A DNA stretch of 64,000 nucleotides from an uncultured Saprospiraceae bacterium (GCA_937944245.1 CALDYY010000067.1:1-64000), one strand, 5' to 3'; shown: positions 1-10,150, counted from the stretch's first letter. The notes: generated by a model from the sequence alone, not told the origin. Made by a program: numbers and translations.

Positions 1-1
1 C

Positions 2-121
2 TTTGAAGCGGGTTACAACGAAGTAAGAATGAACAGCAAGGAGTTGGCAGCAGGTGTGTTGTACTACACATTAACAACAGACAACTTCACAGCGACACGC
101 AAAATGATCATCATGGAGTAA
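2..121 (+). CDS. Partial CDS: C-terminal type IX secretion sorting domain
   Basis: Only the last 39 codons are in the window. They read NEVRMNSKELAAGVLYYTL, then TATRKMIIME and a stop, which is the usual end of a Bacteroidota type A T9SS sorting domain: a turn, a Gly-Val-Leu-Tyr-Tyr strand and a final basic/hydrophobic strand. Such domains direct large surface or secreted proteins through the type IX machinery. The identity of the cargo cannot be told because the rest lies outside the window. Confidence 0.8.
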   Translation, partial: FEAGYNEVRMNSKELAAGVLYYTLTTDNFTATRKMIIME

Positions 122-190
122 TCCATAGATGGAAATGGATAAAACAAAATCAAGGTGGTGCTAGCATCACCTTGATGGAGTAAAATCAGA

Positions 191-223
191 AATCGGGAAG
201 ATGGCAACGTCTTCCCGATTTTT
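191..223 (+). terminator. Rho-independent terminator
   Basis: A perfect 11-bp inverted repeat (AATCGGGAAGA / TCTTCCCGATT, 8-nt loop) is followed by a T-rich tract. It lies 70 bp after the stop of the T9SS-domain gene. The rest of 122-377 shows only AT-rich sequence. Confidence 0.85.
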
Positions 224-377
224 GTTTGCAGAAGCGTGGTTATGGCTGTTTAATCTATGTTTCTAAAACTTTTCCTTTATTGATTTGATTTGGATATGTA
301 CTGTATTTTTTTTAACTTAGCTATTTAGCTACACTGAAAACTATTTTTTTGAGAAATCAACCAAAACCGTTAGACCA

Positions 378-1427
378 ATGACCATGAAATATTATCAAGA
401 CAACGATGACTACCAAGAGCATCGAGTTATAAAGGTAGATCCCAACCAGTCGCCTTTGAGAATAGATAAATTCCTGATGGAACGACTGGATAACGTAACG
501 CGCAATCGAGTACAAAATGCGATTCGAGCAGGTGTAGTTACAGTAGGGGAACAAATGATAAAACCGAATTACAAAGTCAAGGCAGGCGATGAAATTAATT
601 TGATTTTACCTAAACAGCCCGACCATTACTACGAAATCAAGCCACAAGATATTCCACTTGATATTCGCTATGAGGATAATGATATCATCGTATTATACAA
701 ACCAGCGGGCATGGTGGTGCATCCTGGTGTGGGACATCGGCGCAATACACTTGTGAATGCTTTGGCTTATCATTACCAAAAGCTGCCTGTGCTGAATAAT
801 AATTTTCCCGACCGTCCTGGTCTAGTGCATCGTATTGATAAGAATACATCGGGCTTGATGGTCGCAGTAAAGAATGAATATGCGATGGACTGCATGGCAA
901 AACAGTTTTATTACCATACGATTGAGCGAAAATATGTAGCTATCATTTGGGGCGAATTTGATGAAGACGAAGGTACAATACGCGCCAATGTGGGTAGAGA
1001 CCCAAAGCATAGAAAAGAAATGACGGTGTTCAAGGATGGAGAAGAAGGTAAGTGGGCAGTTACGCATTGGCGGACGTTGGAGCGTTTGTATTATGTCAGT
1101 GTGGTAGAGTGCCAGTTAGAAACTGGTCGAACTCATCAGATACGTGTGCATATGCGCTTCAAAGGACATCCACTTTTTTCGGATGAACGTTATGGAGGTA
1201 ACGAAATTAGAAAAGGTACTATCCATAGAAGATATAAGCAATTTGTAGAAAACTGCATGCGAATACTACCCCGTCATGCACTGCATGCTAAGTCGCTAGG
1301 ATTTGAACATCCTACTACAGGTAGATGGATGCAATTCGATTCTGATATTCCCGATGATATGGTACAATGTATCGAGAAATGGAGACATTATGTTAATCAT
1401 CAGAAGGAATTGATTGAGCAAGGGTGA
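378..1427 (+). CDS. RluA/RluD-family pseudouridine synthase
   Basis: Isomerises uridine to pseudouridine in RNA, most likely large-subunit rRNA. An N-terminal S4 RNA-binding domain lies at about residues 27-85 (RIDKFLMERL, VTVGEQMIKPNYKVKAGD). The RluA catalytic core follows, with HRIDKNTSGLMV at 151-162; Asp154 is the expected catalytic aspartate. Further family signatures are YKPAGMVVHPG (107-117) and ETGRTHQIRVH. The length of 349 aa fits RluD-like enzymes. ATG 378 is used, but ATG 384 in the same frame is equally possible. The gene stands alone and converges on the ATP-grasp gene. Which uridine is modified cannot be decided from sequence; RluD-like is the closest type. Confidence 0.92.
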   Translation: MTMKYYQDNDDYQEHRVIKVDPNQSPLRIDKFLMERLDNVTRNRVQNAIRAGVVTVGEQMIKPNYKVKAGDEINLILPKQPDHYYEIKPQDIPLDIRYEDNDIIVLYKPAGMVVHPGVGHRRNTLVNALAYHYQKLPVLNNNFPDRPGLVHRIDKNTSGLMVAVKNEYAMDCMAKQFYYHTIERKYVAIIWGEFDEDEGTIRANVGRDPKHRKEMTVFKDGEEGKWAVTHWRTLERLYYVSVVECQLETGRTHQIRVHMRFKGHPLFSDERYGGNEIRKGTIHRRYKQFVENCMRILPRHALHAKSLGFEHPTTGRWMQFDSDIPDDMVQCIEKWRHYVNHQKELIEQG

Positions 1428-1492
1428 ATCTGTTGATTGATGTTCGCAATTAAAATTTGTTATCCATAGAAAATATACCTTGGTTTTTGATT

Positions 1493-2695
1493 TTAATGCG
1501 TCAACTCATCCTTTGCAGGTGCACTAGCGTGAAAATCACGTTGTATGCGATAGGCATAGTCATCGAGTAGTTCTAGGATTCTTTTTTGGCTAAAGGAACG
1601 GATGATTAGCCCAATGTGTTGTTTTTTATTCATGCGCCAAACCACTTCAGAATCACTAAACGGCGTAGTATCTGGGTGCTCAAATTTAGAGAGAGAAACA
1701 ATGATACCTGCATAGTCGTAACGAATAGGAGGTAATTGATACGGTTGCTGGAGTGCCATAGCAGTTTCAATATGCGCCCACTCTCTCCAAAGATTGATAC
1801 CAGAGGAGTATTCCACCATCTCTGCAATATTTGCCCCTCCGACTCTACTGGAAGTTTCTAAGAAATAAAACTGACCATCTTCATTTGCTCGAATAAATTC
1901 GGTGTGAGATGCACTAAAATTCATGCCAAAGGCTTTGAGTACATCGGCGTTCATTTTGCGTAAGGCTTTATCTTCTTCACCTCCAAATTCCAAGATGTGC
2001 GACCTGAAAATACCGCCGCCATGTGCTACATCAAAGGGTGGCGTGAGGTAAGCGGAACTTCGAGCAAATACTACTTGCCCTTCCACTGAAAGTGCATCCA
2101 CATGATAAACCTTTCCAGGCTTGAACTGCTCTAACAAGTAGCGATGGCGTTCGTTACCCAGCGTATTGAGCGTTTCCCAAAGTTCTTCTTTAGTGTGTAT
2201 TTTCTTCAATCCAGTGGCGGAGGCTTCGGAGCGAGGCTTCAACATCCAAGGACTAGGCACGGTATCGGCGTAGTGATTAATATCTGCATCATGGAAAAGC
2301 GCAGTAAAAGCAGGTACATTAATGCCAGATTCTGCTGCCTTCATGCGCATCGCTAATTTATCTCTAAAATAGCGCGCAGTGGTTTGTCCCATGCCTGGTA
2401 TTCTAAATTCTTCTCTTAGGTAAGCCCCCTTTTCTACATCAAAATCATCAAGTGCAATAATGCGGTCAATTTTTCGCTCCCGAAATAGCCACGAAAGCCC
2501 CATAGTGAGGTTAGCAAAATTCTCGGCACTGTTGGCATCCGAACCTAGAAAAAAGAATTCATCAATGCTTGACTTGGGCCAGGGTTCGTCCATTAATTCT
2601 TGTCGTGTGAGTAGGAAAACCGTATGTCCTTGTGCTTTGAGGGCTTTTAAGAAATCTTCACCTTTAAAATAACAAGAGATGCAGAGAAATGTCAT
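1493..2695 (-). CDS. ATP-grasp domain protein
   Basis: 400 aa. The N-terminal part (MTFLCISCYFKGEDFLKALKAQGHTVFLL) is a Rossmann-like pre-ATP-grasp domain. The central and C-terminal parts show ATP-grasp features: WMLKPRSEASATG for the nucleotide-binding lysine strand, YLLEQFKPGKVYHVDAL, and a metal-binding FLETSSRVGGANI, equivalent to E-x-N/S-x-R-xGG. Family members join a carboxylate to an amine or thiol through an acyl phosphate. The substrate is not predictable, and no biosynthetic cluster surrounds it. The start ATG is the first in frame. It is divergent from uppS across a 270-bp gap. Confidence 0.85.
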   Translation of the reverse strand: MTFLCISCYFKGEDFLKALKAQGHTVFLLTRQELMDEPWPKSSIDEFFFLGSDANSAENFANLTMGLSWLFRERKIDRIIALDDFDVEKGAYLREEFRIPGMGQTTARYFRDKLAMRMKAAESGINVPAFTALFHDADINHYADTVPSPWMLKPRSEASATGLKKIHTKEELWETLNTLGNERHRYLLEQFKPGKVYHVDALSVEGQVVFARSSAYLTPPFDVAHGGGIFRSHILEFGGEEDKALRKMNADVLKAFGMNFSASHTEFIRANEDGQFYFLETSSRVGGANIAEMVEYSSGINLWREWAHIETAMALQQPYQLPPIRYDYAGIIVSLSKFEHPDTTPFSDSEVVWRMNKKQHIGLIIRSFSQKRILELLDDYAYRIQRDFHASAPAKDELTH

Positions 2696-2858
2696 AATAG
2701 ATTAAAATTAGCGTTAGAATAACTTGGGCTAATATAGGGTATATCTTCTGAAGATGTTCTTGAAATGTTAAAAAAAAGTAAACTAGATAAATCTTCTCTT
2801 GTGAGTAGCTGATAAATAATAAAGTCAGGTACTTTAACCACAAGTAGTATTTCTTTAT

Positions 2859-2866
2859 TAACTTTG
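2859..2866 (+). promoter_or_regulatory. Candidate -7 promoter box for uppS
   Basis: TAACTTTG matches the Bacteroidota -7 consensus TAnnTTTG, about 100 bp before the uppS start. No convincing TTTG -33 element is seen at the right spacing, so this is only a candidate. Confidence 0.35.
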
Positions 2867-2965
2867 TAAACGAACTTGTTTTCAACAGATTAAGCAGCGC
2901 TAATAGTACGATAGCTCACAGCAACAATTAACTTATTCACGATTATTTTACCTCGAAACGGGAAA

Positions 2966-3727
2966 ATGGAAGATTTAAAAGCACAGATAGATGTAAAAAA
3001 ATTGCCTGAACATATTGCTATCATTATGGACGGAAATGGACGTTGGGCAAAACAACAAGGAAGACCACGAGTATTTGGACACCACAGTGCTGTTACTTCT
3101 GTGCGAGAAACTAGCGAAGCTGCTGCTGAACTGGGGGTGAAATTTTTGACTTTGTATGCTTTTTCAACGGAGAATTGGAGTCGTCCTATCACAGAAGTGA
3201 ATGCCTTGATGACCTTGCTAGTCAATACTATACATGCTGAAATAAAAACCCTAAATAAAAATAATATTCGCTTGCAGGCTATTGGAGACTTGGAGCGTTT
3301 GCCTAATGCTAGTCGCGAAGCCCTCGTACAAGGCATGGAAAGTACCAAAAATAATACGCGCATGACGCTTGTTTTGGCATTAAATTACAGTGCTAAATGG
3401 GAAATTATGAAAGCAGTCAAAGATATTGCCTTACAAGTACAACAGGGGGTATTAACGCCTGAAGAAGTAGATGAAACTTTATTTTCCAGTATGTTAGCAA
3501 CAAAAGGTATTCCCGACCCTGCTTTGCTCATCCGCACTAGTGGCGAAACAAGGGTAAGTAATTTTTTACTTTGGCAAATTGCTTACGCCGAATTGTACTT
3601 CACGCCAATTTATTGGCCCGACTTTAGAAAGAAAGATTTATATGAAGCCATTTTAGATTTTCAGCATCGAGAACGTCGTTTTGGGAAAACCAGTGAGCAA
3701 CTGATGAATGGTCATGTAGATAGGTAA
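2966..3727 (+). CDS. uppS: Isoprenyl transferase (undecaprenyl diphosphate synthase)
   Basis: Cis-prenyltransferase that extends farnesyl-PP with isopentenyl-PP to undecaprenyl-PP, the lipid carrier for peptidoglycan and O-antigen. All hallmarks are present: IIMDGNGRWAKQ near residues 19-30 with catalytic Asp22, FSTENWSRP at 66-74, and LLIRTSGETRVSNFLLWQ at 187-204, which binds the IPP phosphate. The C-terminal YWPDFRKKDL and the 253-aa length are normal. It precedes bamA on the same strand with a 177-bp gap. The pair uppS-bamA is a common Bacteroidota arrangement, so both may serve envelope biogenesis. Confidence 0.97.
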   Translation: MEDLKAQIDVKKLPEHIAIIMDGNGRWAKQQGRPRVFGHHSAVTSVRETSEAAAELGVKFLTLYAFSTENWSRPITEVNALMTLLVNTIHAEIKTLNKNNIRLQAIGDLERLPNASREALVQGMESTKNNTRMTLVLALNYSAKWEIMKAVKDIALQVQQGVLTPEEVDETLFSSMLATKGIPDPALLIRTSGETRVSNFLLWQIAYAELYFTPIYWPDFRKKDLYEAILDFQHRERRFGKTSEQLMNGHVDR

Positions 3728-3870
3728 CATTGGGCGTTTAGTGCCTAAGGATTTTAAGCATGGTTATTTTTTTTGGCATACAACCTAATAGTTAACAAAC
3801 ATACACTATCAAAAAGAATACTTGAAATAGGAAAATAAAAAACCAATATTCAGGTTAACGAGAAGAATTG

Positions 3871-3878
3871 TACCTTTA
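3871..3878 (+). promoter_or_regulatory. Candidate -7 box that decides the bamA start
   Basis: TACCTTTA is one base off TAnnTTTG and ends just 2 bp before an in-frame GTG at 3881. If it is a promoter, transcription begins downstream of that GTG, so translation must start at ATG 3905. Confidence 0.35.
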
Positions 3879-3904
3879 CAGTGTTTTTTAGAACGAAACA
3901 GAAC

Positions 3905-6442
3905 ATGATAAGATATTCTCTACTTTCCGTTGTTTGTTTTTTGTGTGGTGTGACTGGTTTAATTGCACAACCTTTTACTTTAGATAACGCCCTTGCAGAC
4001 ACTGTTGATGTTTTTGATTATGGTACAGCGAAAGATTATGAAATAGGTGGTGTAACTGTCGTTGGCGCTGGCTTTAGTGATGAAAATGCAATTATTTCAA
4101 TAGCTGGTTTTAAGGTAGGCGACAAAATTAGAATACCAGGTCCAAAAGTTTCAAAAGCCATTCGCTCACTTTGGAAATTACGTCTATTTACTGATGTGCA
4201 GGTATATCAAACTAAGGTGGAAGGCGATGTTATTTTTTTAGAGATAAAAGTAGAAGAACGTCCCCGATTGTTGGGGCATTCCTACGAAAATGTAAAAAAA
4301 ACCTATCACGAAGACCTCAACGAAAAAGTAAAACCCTTTATCCTTAAAGGTGGAATTATAACTGAAAATACGAAAGCTAACGCCGTAGAAGCCATCAAAA
4401 AATACTTTATCGAAAAGGGATATTTTGATGTAACTGTGGTGGCAAAGGAAGTACAGGATACAGTCAAGAAAAACTCTGTTCGCTTAATTTTTGACATCAA
4501 TCGGAACAATAGAATTAAGATAGCAGACATTATATTTGAAGGAAATGAAGCAGTGAAAACGCGCAAGTTGCGAGGCTTAATGAAAGACACGCGCCGCAAA
4601 AAACGCCTATTTGCTTCTTCTAAATTCGTTAAGAAATCTTACAAAGAAGACAAAGATAAAATCATAGACTTCTACAACAAGCAAGGATACCGCGATGCTA
4701 CAATTCTCAGGGATACGGTATATAGAGGCGAAGATGGTAATTTGATAGTCAAAATTAATATTAGCGAAGGCAATCAGTATTATTTCAGAAATATCACTTG
4801 GAAAGGTAACTCAATTTACGAAACAGAAACGCTACAACGTGTTTTTGGTATCGAAAAAGGCGATGTGTACAATCAAGAATTGCTTCAATCGCGCTTATCT
4901 TTCAGTAAAGATGGTCGCGATGTAAGTTCTTTGTACTTAGACAATGGTTATTTATTTTTCCAAGCAGACCCTACGGAAGTGGCCGTGGTAGGTGATTCGA
5001 TTGATTTAGAAATTAGAATTTTTGAAGGACCACAAGCGAATATTGATAAAGTAACGATTGCAGGAAACGATAGGACGCATGAACATGTCGTACGTCGTGA
5101 ATTGCGTACCTTACCCGGAGAAAAATTTAGTAGGACAGATATTATTCGCTCCCAACGACAAATCATTAATTTAGGTTATTTCAATCCCGAAAGTTTAGGC
5201 ATTGACACGCCCGTAAATCCAGAACGAGGCACGGTGGACATCAATTACCAACTTGAAGAAAAACCTTCTGACCAGTTAGAACTTTCGGCAGGTTGGGGGG
5301 GATTTAGAGGATTGATTGGCACACTTGGGGTGTCTTTTAATAATTTTTCACTGCGCAATATTTTCAACAAAGCATCTTGGAGTCCTTTACCACAAGGAGA
5401 TGGACAGCGTCTTTCGCTGCGTGCCCAAACCAATGGGCGATTCTTTCAATCCTATAACATTTCGCTCACAGAGCCTTGGCTAGGTGGAAAAAAACCGACT
5501 TCCCTTACTGTTTCTGGATTCTACAATAAATTTGCCTTCTTTGGTAGTGGTGGGCAGTTAGGATTACTACAAGGTTCAGTAGGGATTGGCACTCGACTAC
5601 GTTGGCCCGATGATAACTTCGTTTCTAGTACCGCCATCAATATCCAAAATATTCGAATGGACGATTGGACAGGTTTGTTCCGAACAGACGATGGTATTTT
5701 AGTGCGAGATGGTAGATACAACAACTTTAGTATCCGTCAGTCTATTGTACGCTCTACGGTAAACGAGCCAATATTTCCGACTTCGGGTTCTTCCTTCTCT
5801 TTGACATTGCAGTTTACACCACCTTATTCTTTATTTAGAGGTGAGCCAGATGTGCCTTACGAAGAGCAAACACCACAGGAACGCTACAAATGGGTAGAGT
5901 ATCACAAATGGCGATTTGATGCCGAATGGTACACTCAACTTTTTGGTAAATTTGTGTTAAAGGCACAAGCTAAGTTAGGTATATTAGGTTCTTATAATTC
6001 AAGACAAGGCGTTTCTCCGTTTGAGCGATTCCAACTTGGAGGCGATGGTCTGAATAATCGCCAATTTGGCTTTAATGGTGTGGACATTGTATCTATGAGG
6101 GGCTATAACATTCGGGATTTACCAAACAACCTTGACGAAAACGGAACAAATATTGCAACACCAATATTCGACAAATTTACGCTCGAACTGCGTTATCCAG
6201 TTTCTACGAATCCAAACTCAACGATTTATTTGCACACTTTCTTACAAGGCGGTAATGCGTGGTTATCCATTCGCGACTTTAATCCATTTGAAATTAGAAG
6301 AGCTTTTGGTGGTGGCTTGAGGGTTTTCTTGCCTATGTTTGGTGTATTGGGATTTGATTATGGTATCGGATTTGATAAACCAGGTTCTACGCTTAAAGAT
6401 TTAGGTACATTCAATATTGTACTAGGTTTCGAGCCAGATTAA
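3905..6442 (+). CDS. bamA: Outer membrane protein assembly factor BamA
   Basis: Omp85 protein that folds and inserts beta-barrel proteins into the outer membrane. A signal peptide (MIRYSLLSVVCFLCGVTGLIAQ) is followed by tandem POTRA domains to about residue 440, for example VTVVGAGFSDENAIISIAGF and IADIIFEGNEAVKTRKLR. A C-terminal 16-strand barrel follows, containing ERFQLGGDG and a VRGY-type lid motif variant, SMRGYN. It ends in an aspartate rather than an aromatic residue (LGFEPD). The length of about 845 aa is normal. I chose ATG 3905 because it directly precedes the signal peptide; the GTG 24 bp upstream adds eight residues that do not fit one. Confidence 0.95.
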   Translation: MIRYSLLSVVCFLCGVTGLIAQPFTLDNALADTVDVFDYGTAKDYEIGGVTVVGAGFSDENAIISIAGFKVGDKIRIPGPKVSKAIRSLWKLRLFTDVQVYQTKVEGDVIFLEIKVEERPRLLGHSYENVKKTYHEDLNEKVKPFILKGGIITENTKANAVEAIKKYFIEKGYFDVTVVAKEVQDTVKKNSVRLIFDINRNNRIKIADIIFEGNEAVKTRKLRGLMKDTRRKKRLFASSKFVKKSYKEDKDKIIDFYNKQGYRDATILRDTVYRGEDGNLIVKINISEGNQYYFRNITWKGNSIYETETLQRVFGIEKGDVYNQELLQSRLSFSKDGRDVSSLYLDNGYLFFQADPTEVAVVGDSIDLEIRIFEGPQANIDKVTIAGNDRTHEHVVRRELRTLPGEKFSRTDIIRSQRQIINLGYFNPESLGIDTPVNPERGTVDINYQLEEKPSDQLELSAGWGGFRGLIGTLGVSFNNFSLRNIFNKASWSPLPQGDGQRLSLRAQTNGRFFQSYNISLTEPWLGGKKPTSLTVSGFYNKFAFFGSGGQLGLLQGSVGIGTRLRWPDDNFVSSTAINIQNIRMDDWTGLFRTDDGILVRDGRYNNFSIRQSIVRSTVNEPIFPTSGSSFSLTLQFTPPYSLFRGEPDVPYEEQTPQERYKWVEYHKWRFDAEWYTQLFGKFVLKAQAKLGILGSYNSRQGVSPFERFQLGGDGLNNRQFGFNGVDIVSMRGYNIRDLPNNLDENGTNIATPIFDKFTLELRYPVSTNPNSTIYLHTFLQGGNAWLSIRDFNPFEIRRAFGGGLRVFLPMFGVLGFDYGIGFDKPGSTLKDLGTFNIVLGFEPD

Positions 6443-6456
6443 TCATCTTAGTTTAG

Positions 6457-6506
6457 CAGTCTTCAAATGTACGAGGTGCATTTTTACCTTAGACATTTGA
6501 AGACTG
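6457..6506 (+). terminator. Hairpin after bamA
   Basis: Perfect 14-bp arms (CAGTCTTCAAATGT / ACATTTGAAGACTG) enclose a 22-nt loop 15 bp after the bamA stop. There is no strict U-tract after the stem, so it may stabilise the mRNA 3' end rather than terminate. Confidence 0.55.
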
Positions 6507-6643
6507 CGCGTAGCACATGTCAAAAATCTTGCTTCCATTTTCATTATCGAAGAAACTTCAAAATTCGTCTAAAATAATTAGCATTAACATAGCGATAGCA
6601 GCAAATTTGTAGTAAGCATTATTCATCATAAATGGTATATCTT

Positions 6644-7747
6644 ATGAAGCGAATTATTTTGCCTTTGTGCTTTGCGATTTTTGCTGCTTTTTCTTGCACT
6701 AAACTTGAGCAAATTCAATATCCATCGTCAGACAACAGTCAATCCGTAGATGATATTGTTGCTCCTTACTTAGCATCCGATAAGACCTTTGCATTATCCA
6801 TTGCAATTATTGACGGAGCGCAAGAGCAATTTTTACATTATGGGCATCTATCCAATAAAAACCAACAAGTACCCGACAATCAATCTATTTATGAAATTGG
6901 CTCAGTTACTAAAACTTTTACAACTTCTGTTTTGGCGGCAATGGTTCGCGAGGGGAAAGTAAGTTTAGATGATCCTATTAGTCAATATTTACCTAATGGT
7001 GTAGGCAATTGGGGTGATAGTTTGGCGATTACCCTAGAAGAATTGGCTACTCATTCATCAGGTTTGCCAAGATTACCTACCAATCTTGGAACTGTAACGA
7101 CGCTGCTGCATTACAAAAATCCTTATAAAAGATATACCGTAGCTCAACTTTATGATTATCTCGGGAGACATAAAATTAAGGAAAAATCAAAGCGTAAAGT
7201 AAACTATTCTAATTTGGGAATGGGTTTGCTGGGGCATATTTTGGCACTACATCATAGCACAGACTATGAAACAATGGTAAGGCAATATATTTCAGATGAA
7301 TGGGACATGCCCAATACAACCATCACACTGGACAAAGAAGCAATGAAAATGGTGGCGCAAGGGCATAACGTCAGAGGCAAGCCAACACCACTTTGGGATA
7401 TACCTACGCTAGCAGGCGCAGTCGCTTTGCGTTCTAATGTAACAGACATGGCGAAATATGTAAAAGCTCATATGAAAGAAGAACAATTTTTAGCAGATAC
7501 GCATAGGGCTAGAGGTGTTATGCAAGAAGGAGTAGAGATAGGATTAGCTTGGATTTTAATGAAAACGCCTAAAACTGAACAAAATATTATTTGGCATAAT
7601 GGAGGTACAGGAGGCTATAGCTCATTTGTAGGTTTTGATAAAGAAAATCAATTAGGTATTGTCGTTTTATCTAATGCTAGTGTTTCGGTAGATGCGCTTA
7701 GTATATCAATTTTGGAATATTTATCCAAACAAAAAAAGGCGAACTAA
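6644..7747 (+). CDS. Serine beta-lactamase-fold lipoprotein (class C/EstB-like hydrolase)
   Basis: Counting from the upstream in-frame ATG 6632, it carries Ser91-Val-Thr-Lys94 (SxxK), Tyr192-Ser-Asn194 (YxN) and His322-Asn-Gly (KTG-equivalent HNG, then GTGGYSSF). This is the full catalytic set of the beta-lactamase/D-aminopeptidase/esterase family. The N-terminus MKRIILPLCFAIFAAFSC is a lipoprotein signal with the lipid-modified Cys at 22 of that numbering, favouring ATG 6644 as start. Members are peptidoglycan peptidases, esterases or true AmpC enzymes. The HNG triad fits esterases and peptidases as well as lactamases, so resistance should not be inferred. It is monocistronic. Confidence 0.85.
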   Translation: MKRIILPLCFAIFAAFSCTKLEQIQYPSSDNSQSVDDIVAPYLASDKTFALSIAIIDGAQEQFLHYGHLSNKNQQVPDNQSIYEIGSVTKTFTTSVLAAMVREGKVSLDDPISQYLPNGVGNWGDSLAITLEELATHSSGLPRLPTNLGTVTTLLHYKNPYKRYTVAQLYDYLGRHKIKEKSKRKVNYSNLGMGLLGHILALHHSTDYETMVRQYISDEWDMPNTTITLDKEAMKMVAQGHNVRGKPTPLWDIPTLAGAVALRSNVTDMAKYVKAHMKEEQFLADTHRARGVMQEGVEIGLAWILMKTPKTEQNIIWHNGGTGGYSSFVGFDKENQLGIVVLSNASVSVDALSISILEYLSKQKKAN

Positions 7748-8026
7748 ATAACAAATAGCTATTAAATATCATTTTTTGTTCTATTGACAATGTTTTTTAG
7801 AAAAATATGAATATTAACAGTATCTTGTAAGGCCTTTTTAAGTATCAATAAGCAAATCGAAAAAATGAATTACTGCCTTTTCGTTAGAATTGTGTTAAAT
7901 TAGCTGGACAAGGGCAGTGAATCAAAACTATTTAGGCGATAAAAAGTATTTATTGATGTAAAATGTGCGTTAAGTAAATAGACAAATTATACTTCAAGAG
8001 TCTTACTCAAGATAAAAAACAGAAAC

Positions 8027-10141
8027 ATGAAAGTTACAAGACCTATTTTTTTATCTGTAATGGTTGCACTAGTATTTGTGGTGTTTGCCTTCCTCCCAAA
8101 ATTGGAAAACGCAGAAAAAGAGTCTATACTATTAAAAACTATTGTTGATGTTGTTGAGACATATCACTTCGCCCCGTTGAACATAGATGACCAATTTTCT
8201 GAAAAAGTATTCAATCTCTATATTAACCGCATTGACCGTGGTCGCCGTTGGTTGACAGAAGAAGACATGAAGATACTTTCGGTCTATAAATTGAAACTGG
8301 ATGACGAAATAAGACAAGGGAAATTCGATTTCTTGGATATTTCTGTAGCGCATTTGGAAAAAGGAGTAAGGAAAACAGAAACTTTCTACAAAGATATTTT
8401 AGCGCAGCCTTTTGATTTTTCTACTTCTGAAACAGTCGTTACAGAAGGTAATGAAAAAGGATTCGCTGCTAATGATAAGGAGTTAAAAGAATTTTGGCGT
8501 AAGAATTTAAAGTATGAAGTGATGACGCGCTTGGCTAATATGATAGAGGAGCAAGGAAAACTGCCTGAAGAGCAACGAGAGAGCGAAGCACAACTCGAAG
8601 AAAAAGCACGCAAAAAGGTGCTAGACCTTTACGATGGTTGGTATAAGCGAATGGCAAAGTTGGAACGCCACGATAGAACTACTGCTTATTTGAATGCAAT
8701 TACTAATGTGTTTGACCCGCACACTAGCTACTACGAACCCGTACAGAAACAATCATTTGATATTGAATTTGGGGGTAAACTAGAAGGTATCGGCGCAAGG
8801 TTGCAAGAAGATGATGTTTATACCAAAATAGTAGGTATTGTAGTTGGAGGTCCTGCTTGGAAAACAAAGCAACTGGAAGAAGGGGATTTGATTATGAAAG
8901 TAACGCAAGCGGACAACAACGAAGGCGTTGACATAAAAGGAATGCGCGTTGATGATGTAGTGCAACTCATTAGAGGTAAAAAGGGAACTAAAGTGCGCCT
9001 TACTGTTAAAAAAGCGGATGGCTCTATTTTGGAAGTACCAATTTTAAGAGATGTTATTGTATTAGAAGAAAAATTTGCAAAATCTTTAATTGTTGAAGGG
9101 GAAGAACAAACTGAAATTGGTTATATTTATCTTCCTGGATTTTACGCAGATTTTGAGGATAAAAGCGGTCGTTTTTGTGCTGATGATGTTACCATTGAGC
9201 TAGAAAAACTAAAAAAGGAAGGTGTAAAAGGAATTATTCTTGATTTGAGAGATAATGGAGGTGGCTCTTTGGATGAAGTGCGCAAGATGTCTGGTTTGTT
9301 CATCGAACAAGGTCCTGTGGTACAAGTGAAATCAAGAGATAGAAGACCAGAGGTATTAAGTGATACTGACAATCGTGTTCAATATAGCGGTCCACTAATC
9401 ATCATGGTTAATAATTTTAGTGCTTCTGCTTCCGAAATTTTAGCGGCTGCTTTGCAAGATTACGACCGTGCGCTTATCGTTGGTAGTACAAAAACACATG
9501 GTAAGGGTACAGTGCAGCGTTTCATTGATTTGGATAGAACAGTGCGTGGTAGCACAGAGTTAAAACCATTGGGACACATTAAACTTACCATGCAAAAATA
9601 TTATGGTGTAGCTGGAAAATCAGTACAATTAACGGGAGTTATTCCAGATATTGTATTACCCGATTATCTACATTATGTAACCACAGGGGAACGCGACTAC
9701 GAATATGCAATGGATTGGAGTGAAATTGACGCGGTATCATTCAATCAAGACGTATATAAAATTAAAAATAAGTTGGAGTTGAAAAAACGCAGTGAAGCGA
9801 GAGTAGCAAGGGATAGCACTTTTCAAGCAATTTTGGAATATGCTAGTTGGATTAAAAAACAACAAGACAAATCAGAAGTGGTACTTAACTTGAAAGAATA
9901 TCAAGCACAAGAAGCTAAGCGCAACGCTGAAGTAAGTAACTACCGAGAGTTGATGAAAAAAGAATACTTGACGAAAGTGCGCAATTTAACTGTGGAACTT
10001 GGCGATTTAGCTACTGCTGATGAAAGCAAAAAAGCGCGCAATGAAGAATTTATTAGCACTGCTAAAAAAGATATTTATTTGAGAGAAGCGATTGCTATTA
10101 TGCAAGACATGATTGCTACACACGCTCTCGTAAAACGTTAA
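8027..10141 (+). CDS. prc: Tail-specific carboxy-terminal processing protease (S41A, Prc-like)
   Basis: 704 aa. The N-terminus is a signal or anchor (residues 5-24). An N-terminal helical domain with NAITNVFDPHTSYYEP follows. Next comes a PDZ domain (IGARLQEDDVYTKIVGIV, GPAWKTKQLEEGDLIMKV) and the S41 core: LDLRDNGGGSLDEV, then NNFSASASEILAAALQDYDRALIVG with the Ser nucleophile, and THGKGTVQ with the Lys base. The long C-terminal helical extension matches Prc rather than the shorter CtpA. It degrades periplasmic proteins by their C-termini. A second, shorter S41 protease is encoded at 37346-38980. Confidence 0.93.
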   Translation: MKVTRPIFLSVMVALVFVVFAFLPKLENAEKESILLKTIVDVVETYHFAPLNIDDQFSEKVFNLYINRIDRGRRWLTEEDMKILSVYKLKLDDEIRQGKFDFLDISVAHLEKGVRKTETFYKDILAQPFDFSTSETVVTEGNEKGFAANDKELKEFWRKNLKYEVMTRLANMIEEQGKLPEEQRESEAQLEEKARKKVLDLYDGWYKRMAKLERHDRTTAYLNAITNVFDPHTSYYEPVQKQSFDIEFGGKLEGIGARLQEDDVYTKIVGIVVGGPAWKTKQLEEGDLIMKVTQADNNEGVDIKGMRVDDVVQLIRGKKGTKVRLTVKKADGSILEVPILRDVIVLEEKFAKSLIVEGEEQTEIGYIYLPGFYADFEDKSGRFCADDVTIELEKLKKEGVKGIILDLRDNGGGSLDEVRKMSGLFIEQGPVVQVKSRDRRPEVLSDTDNRVQYSGPLIIMVNNFSASASEILAAALQDYDRALIVGSTKTHGKGTVQRFIDLDRTVRGSTELKPLGHIKLTMQKYYGVAGKSVQLTGVIPDIVLPDYLHYVTTGERDYEYAMDWSEIDAVSFNQDVYKIKNKLELKKRSEARVARDSTFQAILEYASWIKKQQDKSEVVLNLKEYQAQEAKRNAEVSNYRELMKKEYLTKVRNLTVELGDLATADESKKARNEEFISTAKKDIYLREAIAIMQDMIATHALVKR

Positions 10142-10150
10142 GAATAAGTA

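Noticed and set aside
6644-7747. Beta-lactamase resistance gene
   Set aside because: The fold motifs are shared with esterases and peptidases; lipoprotein anchor and HNG motif do not point to a resistance enzyme.
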